A stretch of DNA of 33,261 nt from Candidatus Poribacteria bacterium (GTDB lineage Bacteria; Poribacteria; WGA-4E; WGA-3G), in assembly GCA_028820635.1 (NCBI GenBank), contig JAPPIG010000075.1, positions 1 through 33,261 on the forward strand. The letters run 5' to 3'. This document shows, in pieces, positions 28,320 to 33,261 of the stretch. The translations under genes and the position numbers were made by a program. The notes beneath the pieces were generated by a model. The model was not told the DNA's origin. It saw nothing but the letters and a program-made list of their open reading frames with translations, and searched no databases. Position 1 is the first letter of the stretch. Each line of letters starts with the position of its first letter.

Positions 28320-29474
28320 TTAATTAACGATTACACCGTTTTCAACCACTAATAGATGGATATCTGGTAGTTCATCACCCATCACGTCTTTGTCAGTGGC
28401 TGTAATTACAGTCTGTGCATTAACACCTTGTAGATACGCTAATAGATAGGCACGCCTTTTCACATCCAACTCCGATAGGACATCATCTAACAGAAAAAGC
28501 GGTGCTATGCCGGTATCCTCCCGAATAAACTCCAATTCTGAAAGTTTTAGAGCAAGTGCTATTGTTCGACACTGTCCTTGAGAGGCATAGGTGCGTGCTG
28601 TTTCGCGCAAAATTTCCTCCTCACCGTTTGACGTTTCTAAAACTAATGTAAAGTCATCACGATGTGGACCGACGAGTGTCACTCCCCGCCGCAGTTCATC
28701 CCGGCGAGCTTTTGTCAAGGCATCTCGAAAATGATCTGAAAGATTCGTAATATCAGAGAACTCTGTGATGGCACACTCAACCCCTGGAACATATTGTAAC
28801 AAAAGCCGTTCCCGTTCACCCGTCAACGAAAGATGCGTTGCCTCTACAATTCCGCTTAACCGCGCTAATGCAGTATGTCTTGCCCCAATCAACGCAACCC
28901 CCGATTCAACAAGGAGACCATCCCAAACAGATATTTCGCCAACTGATCCTTTCCCGATACTCAATCGCTTCAACAATGCATTTCGATGTTGCAAAATTCC
29001 ACGATAACGTTGAAGTTCTTCCAGATATTCTCGATTCAATTGGGATAAAAGTAAATCAAGCCATCGTCTACGAGATGTAGGTGCTCCTTTCACAAGCTCC
29101 AAAGATTCAGGTGAAAAGACTACAACATTGAACTGACCTATCCAGTCCGAACGCCTTTGTTGCAATACTCCATCTGTTTTTAATCGAAATGGACCTTGGC
29201 GAGGTTTTACTGCTTCAAGCCGTATGAGTGCATCAGGGCGTTTATTACTACGAAAATGACCTGTAACTGAAAACCCCTCTGATGTATGCCGTATTAATTC
29301 AAGAGCAGTATTAGATCGATGTGATTCCCCCGTACAAAGAAAATAGAGCGATTCCAGAAGACTTGTTTTTCCCATCGCATTTTTTCCAACGACTAACGTC
29401 ACAGGTGAATGAAATGTGATGTCACATTCTTCATAATTCCGAAAATTCCGCAGGCATAATCGCTCCAAGTGCAT
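28320..29474 (-). CDS. recF: DNA replication and repair protein RecF
   Basis: A 384-residue SMC-like ATPase that helps RecOR load RecA at single-strand gaps. The start LERLCLRNFRNYEECDITFH is typical. The Walker A motif is GKNAMGKTS (30-38), the signature region contains TYASQGQCRTIALALKLSE, and Walker B is LFLLDDVLSELD. Length fits the family. It precedes dciA by 44 bp and is probably cotranscribed with it. dnaN, which usually lies between dnaA and recF, is missing; the 457-bp space instead holds the putative origin. Confidence 0.96.
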   Translation of the reverse strand: MHLERLCLRNFRNYEECDITFHSPVTLVVGKNAMGKTSLLESLYFLCTGESHRSNTALELIRHTSEGFSVTGHFRSNKRPDALIRLEAVKPRQGPFRLKTDGVLQQRRSDWIGQFNVVVFSPESLELVKGAPTSRRRWLDLLLSQLNREYLEELQRYRGILQHRNALLKRLSIGKGSVGEISVWDGLLVESGVALIGARHTALARLSGIVEATHLSLTGERERLLLQYVPGVECAITEFSDITNLSDHFRDALTKARRDELRRGVTLVGPHRDDFTLVLETSNGEEEILRETARTYASQGQCRTIALALKLSELEFIREDTGIAPLFLLDDVLSELDVKRRAYLLAYLQGVNAQTVITATDKDVMGDELPDIHLLVVENGVIVN

Positions 29475-29499
29475 TTAAACCTCACTATTCTCTCAATTT

Positions 29500-29883
29500 C
29501 AATTATATAGAATCTTCAAATAAACTTTGGTATTCTCTTTAAAATTAAAAATAAAGATATCAAAAATCATATACCAGAGAATTTCTTATAGAATCTTGTT
29601 TTTAAATGTAGTTTCCACGAATCTTATATTATGTACTAAATTACAAATTAAAATTAAATTGTACCTTAGTAGTAACAGTAGGGGATGATAATATGTTAAT
29701 AACTGCTCTAAAACCTTGTGGGGATTAGTGTTATCGCTGATAATAATTTGATAACAACTATTGCATTTATTAACAATTTATCAATTCAACCAATTGTGGT
29801 GTAAAGTTATTAACAATTTATCAACAATAGTTTGGGAGTTATTGTCAGGTTATTATCAACTTATTATCAACTTATTATCAGTA
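29500..29883. other. oriC: Putative replication origin (oriC)
   Basis: The dnaA-recF gap has the elements of a bacterial origin in order. An AT-rich stretch (about 29500-29660) may be the unwinding element. TTAGTAGTAACAGTAG (29666-29681) reads 3'-to-5' as the triplets GAT-GAC-AAT-GAT-GAT, matching the DnaA-trio pattern, and runs into GGGG (29681-29684). Box-like 9-mers follow: TGTTAATAA (29694), TTATCAATT (29778), TTATCAACA (29818), TTATCAACT (29853 and 29864) and TTATCAGTA (29875), the last three in an 11-bp tandem array. Two copies of TTATTAACAATTTATCAA lie at 29767 and 29807. In orientation it resembles the dnaA-dnaN origin of Bacillus. No canonical TTATCCACA is seen. Confidence 0.72.
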
Positions 29884-29931
29884 AGGGATGCTTACAAATC
29901 TCCTAAGATTTCAGATAGAGGGGAGTAAACC

Positions 29932-31266
29932 TTACGTCAATTCATCAGTTAAAAGTTGGACAAGCTTTTTTATTTCCTTGTCTTCAAGTAGTTTTTCAAT
30001 CTGTTCGTAGGCATACGTGATGGTTCTATGGTTTTGCCTATTAAATGCTTCTGCAATATCTAACAAAGAAAGCTGCGTGAGTTCTCTACATAGATACATG
30101 GCGATTTGGCGTGGAAAAACAAGGACTTTCGTTCGTTTTGGCGAGGTTAGGTCATCGCTGTTCAATTGAAAATGATCAGCGACAATTTTTTGTATCGTTG
30201 ACGCTGTAATAACTTTTTGCCCTGATCTTCTGCTAAGTGGGGATGTGTCATTTAGTACCCTGCGTGCAAAATCAATATCAAGCCGTTCACCAAGAATTGT
30301 AGCCTGTGTAGTGAGACGTATCAGTATACCTTCTAATTCACGAATATTTGCGGTTACCATTTCTGCGATATAACTTAGCACTTCATCGGAAATATCCTCA
30401 AAATCTTGGTCTTCACATTTTCGTTTTAGAATTGAAAGGCGAAGTTCATAATTGGGTTTATCTATTTCTGCTACCATGCCCCATTCAAAACGAGAACTGA
30501 GTCTTTCTTCAAGGTTTTCAAGCATACTCGGCGACCGGTCACTCGTCATAACGATTTGGTTAGAGTTCATATATAAATCGTTGAAGGTATTGAAAAATTC
30601 CTCTTGTGTCCCTTCTTTACGTGCTAAGAATTGGATATCATCAATTAATAACAAATCCGCTGTTCTGTATTTTGTGCGGAACCCTTGTGCTGAATTTCGA
30701 TACATGATAGACTCAATAAATTCGTTCATAAACGTTTCTGATGTGACGTAAAGCACTTTCCGTTTGGGGGCTTTATCTTGTACTCTATTGCCGATAGCAT
30801 GAAGGAGATGTGTTTTTCCGAGTCCTACGCCGCCGTATATAAAAAGTGGATTATATTCTCCTCCGAGGTCATCGGACGCAGCAAATGCAGTCGCATGACA
30901 GATCCGATTGCTCTGTCCAACAACGAAGTTCTTAAAGATGTAGTTAGGATTTAAGTTTGCAGTTTCAGGGGTGTCTTCTTCAGAACCATTTTCAGTTTGC
31001 TTAAGTTTGGGGATTTTGGCAAGAGATGTATCCACTGAAATTTTCAACCTACAACCGTTATTTATTTCATTGCCTAATACCTTCTTAATGTCACTGAGAA
31101 ATCTGTCTTCGATTTCGTCTTGTGTATAATCGGAAGGAACAGCAATGATAAAAGACTCCTCGGTAAGTGAATGTGGGGTAACTTGACGGAGATATATGTC
31201 ATCACGGGCGGTTTCGTCAAGTTCCTCAAGTATTGCTAACCAGAGCGAATCAGGGGTGTGTTGCAT
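29932..31266 (-). CDS. dnaA: Chromosomal replication initiator DnaA
   Basis: A 444-residue AAA+ initiator that binds origin boxes and opens DNA. Domain I is about 1-80 and a short linker follows. The AAA+ core has Walker A GGVGLGKT (145-152), Walker B LLLIDD (205-210), sensor-1 TSDR and box VII ANIRELEG. The domain IV helix-turn-helix (about 375-444) keeps FPRQIAMYLCRELT, including the minor-groove arginine. The recognition signature is FNRQNHRTI (408-416) where nearly all bacteria have FGGRDHTTV: Asp to Asn and the following Thr to Arg, with His kept. A GTAGGAA site precedes the ATG. It faces rpmH across a 450-bp AT-rich gap. Confidence 0.96.
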   Translation of the reverse strand: MQHTPDSLWLAILEELDETARDDIYLRQVTPHSLTEESFIIAVPSDYTQDEIEDRFLSDIKKVLGNEINNGCRLKISVDTSLAKIPKLKQTENGSEEDTPETANLNPNYIFKNFVVGQSNRICHATAFAASDDLGGEYNPLFIYGGVGLGKTHLLHAIGNRVQDKAPKRKVLYVTSETFMNEFIESIMYRNSAQGFRTKYRTADLLLIDDIQFLARKEGTQEEFFNTFNDLYMNSNQIVMTSDRSPSMLENLEERLSSRFEWGMVAEIDKPNYELRLSILKRKCEDQDFEDISDEVLSYIAEMVTANIRELEGILIRLTTQATILGERLDIDFARRVLNDTSPLSRRSGQKVITASTIQKIVADHFQLNSDDLTSPKRTKVLVFPRQIAMYLCRELTQLSLLDIAEAFNRQNHRTITYAYEQIEKLLEDKEIKKLVQLLTDELT

Positions 31267-31363
31267 GAGAATGTTCCTACCTATTAGGGATTGCCAGTTG
31301 TCCGAGCAATGTTATTAAAATGTTATGAAATTTCTTTCAAAAATATATCTAACGCGAACGTGA

Positions 31364-31393
31364 ATTATATCATTTTCCAATTTGAAATAGCAA
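31364..31393 (-). promoter_or_regulatory. Possible dnaA promoter, extended -10
   Basis: On the minus strand: TTGCTA (31393-31388), an 18-bp spacer, then TATAAT (31369-31364) preceded by TGA, i.e. an extended -10. The predicted leader to dnaA is about 90 nt. The 31267-31716 gap is otherwise AT-rich, and I see no DnaA-box cluster in it. Confidence 0.6.
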
Positions 31394-31615
31394 GTTAAAT
31401 TTAGTGAATTTTGAACTAAAATCGTACCTAATGTATGGAGAAAATTTGAAGATTTAGAATTAAAAAAGTATATATTATATAACAAGCAAATTTTCACCAA
31501 TTTATCGGGTAAAGACACAATTTTTACAAAATTCACCAAAATACTTGCTGTTATTTATAACGTCAATTTTGTGCAATAGATACGATACCACCTCCGTGTG
31601 ATTATACAGAAAAAT

Positions 31616-31644
31616 TTGACAAACTGTAAAAAATCGGGTATCCT
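31616..31644 (+). promoter_or_regulatory. rpmH promoter
   Basis: TTGACA (31616-31621), 17-bp spacer, TATCCT (31639-31644), about 65 bp before the predicted start of the L34 gene at 31717. Confidence 0.75.
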
Positions 31645-31716
31645 TTTTATCTAAGATAAAAACATAACTCGTAATTTTTGTGGACATTTAAGGATAAGAA
31701 ATAGAGAGGAAGCGTT

Positions 31717-31851
31717 ATGAAGCGTACGTATCAGCCACATAGGCGTAAACGAAAAAACAAACTCGGATTTCGGAAACGTATGTCTACCCGTGATGGTCGC
31801 AAAATCCTTGCGCGCCGCAGGGCAAAGGGTAGAAAAATCCTCAGTGCGTAA
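31717..31851 (+). CDS. rpmH: 50S ribosomal protein L34
   Basis: A 44-residue, very basic protein beginning [18 protein letters not shown] and containing [20 protein letters not shown], the classic L34 sequence at its usual length. L34 is part of the large ribosomal subunit. A GAGAGGA site lies just upstream of the ATG. Divergence from dnaA is the common arrangement near origins. Unusually, rnpA (RNase P protein) does not follow; ispH begins 24 bp later. Confidence 0.97.
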   Translation: MKRTYQPHRRKRKNKLGFRKRMSTRDGRKILARRRAKGRKILSA

Positions 31852-31875
31852 AATTGTTATGGAACACTTTAAAAG

Positions 31876-33111
31876 ATGCCTCGTACTTTTAAGTTACCTC
31901 GCTTTTATGAAAGTCCTATTATTTCTGCTGTTAAGGCATCACGGCGGAATATGGATACCCGTAAGCGAGACTTCTCCCCCTCCGTTTTAGATTTTGGTCC
32001 TGTCCGTTTTAAGATCGCTCGTCACTTTGGATTCTGTTATGGTGTGGAAAATGCTGTTGAGATAGCATATCGCGCACTTGAAGAGAATCCGGACAAGCGA
32101 ATTTTCCTGCTATCTGAGATTATTCATAACCCTCGCGTCAATGAAAATCTGAAACACCACGGTGTGCAATTTCTCTCTGACACTGCGGGTAATCCATTGC
32201 TGCCGTTTGATGTCTTGGCACCTGATGATGTCGTTATTGTGCCAGCTTTCGGTACAACGTTGGAGATTGAAACGGAACTCAATGCTCGCGGTGTTACGCT
32301 CTCGTCCTACGATACCACATGTCCATTCGTTGAAAAGGTATGGAAGCGAAGTCAGGAAATTGGTAAACAAGATTACACCGTTGTTGTGCATGGTAAGCGG
32401 TATCACGAGGAGACGCGCGCTACGTTTTCTCATGCACAAGTGGAAGCACCTGTAGTTGTTGTTCGCGACCTCTCGGAAGCAGAAGGCCTTGCAAAGGTGA
32501 TACGCGGGGAAGTGGATGCAGACTTTTTCTTTCAAAAGTTTACGGACAGATATTCCGAAGGTTTCCATCCAGATATTCACCTTGAACGGATCGGTGTTGT
32601 TAACCAGACAACGATGCTTGCTACGGAGACACAAGCCATCGCTGATTTACTGCGGCAGGCTATTATTACAAGATACGGCAAGGAGAATCTCGCGGAACAT
32701 TTTGCTGATACGAAGGATACGCTCTGCTATGCCACGAAAGAGAATCAGGATGCGACACTTGCGCTGATCGCTGAAGGTGGGGATGTTGCGGTTGTTGTTG
32801 GCGGTTACAATTCGTCTAATACAAGCCACCTTGTGGAACTCTGTGAACACAAACTACCGACCTATTTTATACGTGACGCGGAGGAGTTGCTCAGCCCAAA
32901 AAAGATTCGCCATTTGGCACTTGAAACAAAGGAAGTGCAAATCACAGAGGATTGGTTACCCACTGAACATTCGGATGGCAGTCCGGTTGATATTGTTTTG
33001 ACTGCGGGGGCTTCTTGTCCGGATATTCTACTTGATGAGGTGTTGCGGAAGATTGTTGGGTGGTTTTCAGGGACGCGTTCTGTGGCGGATGTGCTTGCGC
33101 CTTATGAGTAG
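31876..33111 (+). CDS. ispH: 4-hydroxy-3-methylbut-2-enyl diphosphate reductase
   Basis: A 411-residue iron-sulfur enzyme for the last step of the MEP isoprenoid pathway, reducing HMBPP to IPP and DMAPP. The cluster ligands are visible in FGFCYGVENA (C54), TTCPFVEKVW (C149) and AGASCPD (about 372). EIIHNPRVNE supplies the first conserved histidine. The HGKRYHEET segment, the extra Cys in DTLCYATKENQDA and the length near 400 residues place it with the longer cyanobacterial/plant-type IspH, not the roughly 315-residue E. coli type. The ATG at 31876 lacks a strong ribosome-binding site; M26 (31951) is a possible alternative. It is probably cotranscribed with rpmH. Confidence 0.93.
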   Translation: MPRTFKLPRFYESPIISAVKASRRNMDTRKRDFSPSVLDFGPVRFKIARHFGFCYGVENAVEIAYRALEENPDKRIFLLSEIIHNPRVNENLKHHGVQFLSDTAGNPLLPFDVLAPDDVVIVPAFGTTLEIETELNARGVTLSSYDTTCPFVEKVWKRSQEIGKQDYTVVVHGKRYHEETRATFSHAQVEAPVVVVRDLSEAEGLAKVIRGEVDADFFFQKFTDRYSEGFHPDIHLERIGVVNQTTMLATETQAIADLLRQAIITRYGKENLAEHFADTKDTLCYATKENQDATLALIAEGGDVAVVVGGYNSSNTSHLVELCEHKLPTYFIRDAEELLSPKKIRHLALETKEVQITEDWLPTEHSDGSPVDIVLTAGASCPDILLDEVLRKIVGWFSGTRSVADVLAPYE

Positions 33112-33151
33112 GCGTATACTTTAGCGGTAATATTGGAAATAAAAAGGAAAT

Positions 33152-33241
33152 ATGTCTATGAATGATCAGTATAAATATGTTGGGAGACATCTCACACCAA
33201 GTATAGCTAGTGGGCTGTCTACCCTAAACTTGCGGGTATAA
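33152..33241 (+). CDS. Very short possible ORF at window end
   Basis: After an AAAAGGAAAT site, an ATG opens 29 codons (MSMNDQYKYVGRHLTPSIAS...) ending at TAA 33239-33241. The ribosome-binding site is good, but the peptide matches nothing that I know. It could be the broken 5' end of a gene or chance. The rest of 33112-33261 shows nothing. Confidence 0.25.
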   Translation: MSMNDQYKYVGRHLTPSIASGLSTLNLRV

Positions 33242-33261
33242 TCGTTTTAATCGGATGCGCG

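Overview
The window is bacterial, moderately AT-rich and gene-dense. It contains the chromosome replication-initiation region (dnaA, recF, a dciA-like gene, gyrB, gyrA, rpmH) next to about 22 kb of more variable envelope-protein genes. Many gaps hold short palindromic repeats of the type GTAGGTCGGGTAGAGC...CGAAACCCGAC or TGTAGGAG...CTCCTACA. These repeats, a PhyH dioxygenase, secreted BNR-repeat and lipoprotein genes, and a eukaryotic-type glutamine-dependent NAD synthetase recall Candidatus Poribacteria or a neighbouring uncultured phylum. That placement is from memory and was not tested. Outer-membrane (Wzi-like) and lipoprotein genes indicate a diderm cell.

Layout. 1-2820: PhyH-family dioxygenase (-), a KOW-ended protein and an HTH protein (+). 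2821-4520: a promoter region in which a unit with a perfect sigma70 promoter is repeated at a 63-bp period, driving a membrane-anchored protein and a secreted protein whose 3' part is out of frame, closed by an intrinsic terminator. 4545-10405 (all -): lytic transglycosylase, Wzi-like barrel protein translationally coupled to nadE, and a quinone oxidoreductase. 10406-10918: a non-coding block with a promoter, a long palindrome and five hairpins that looks like a structured RNA. 10919-14965 (+): a locus of secreted coiled-coil proteins (A) and membrane-anchored proteins (B), apparently duplicated as A1-B1-A2-B2, with A2 broken. 14966-17500: a small palindrome-built element, a HepT-like protein lacking its catalytic residues, and a CsgG/LpoB-like lipoprotein. 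17502-21871 (all -): BNR-repeat protein, secreted zinc metallopeptidase, TPR protein. 22233-31266 (all -): gyrA, gyrB, dciA-like, recF, oriC, dnaA. 31717-33111 (+): rpmH and ispH.

The strongest biology is at the origin. dnaN is absent from its usual place between dnaA and recF. That gap instead holds an origin-like arrangement: an AT-rich stretch, a run of DnaA-trio-like triplets, a G4 block, and a cluster of TTATCAAC[A/T]-type 9-mers, some in an 11-bp tandem array. These differ from the usual TTATCCACA box. DnaA itself carries FNRQNHRTI where nearly all bacteria have FGGRDHTTV, changing two of three base-reading residues. A matched change of protein and site is the leading hypothesis.

No tRNA, rRNA, CRISPR array, integrase or transposase was recognised. 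All functional calls come from reading motifs by eye; no database search was run.
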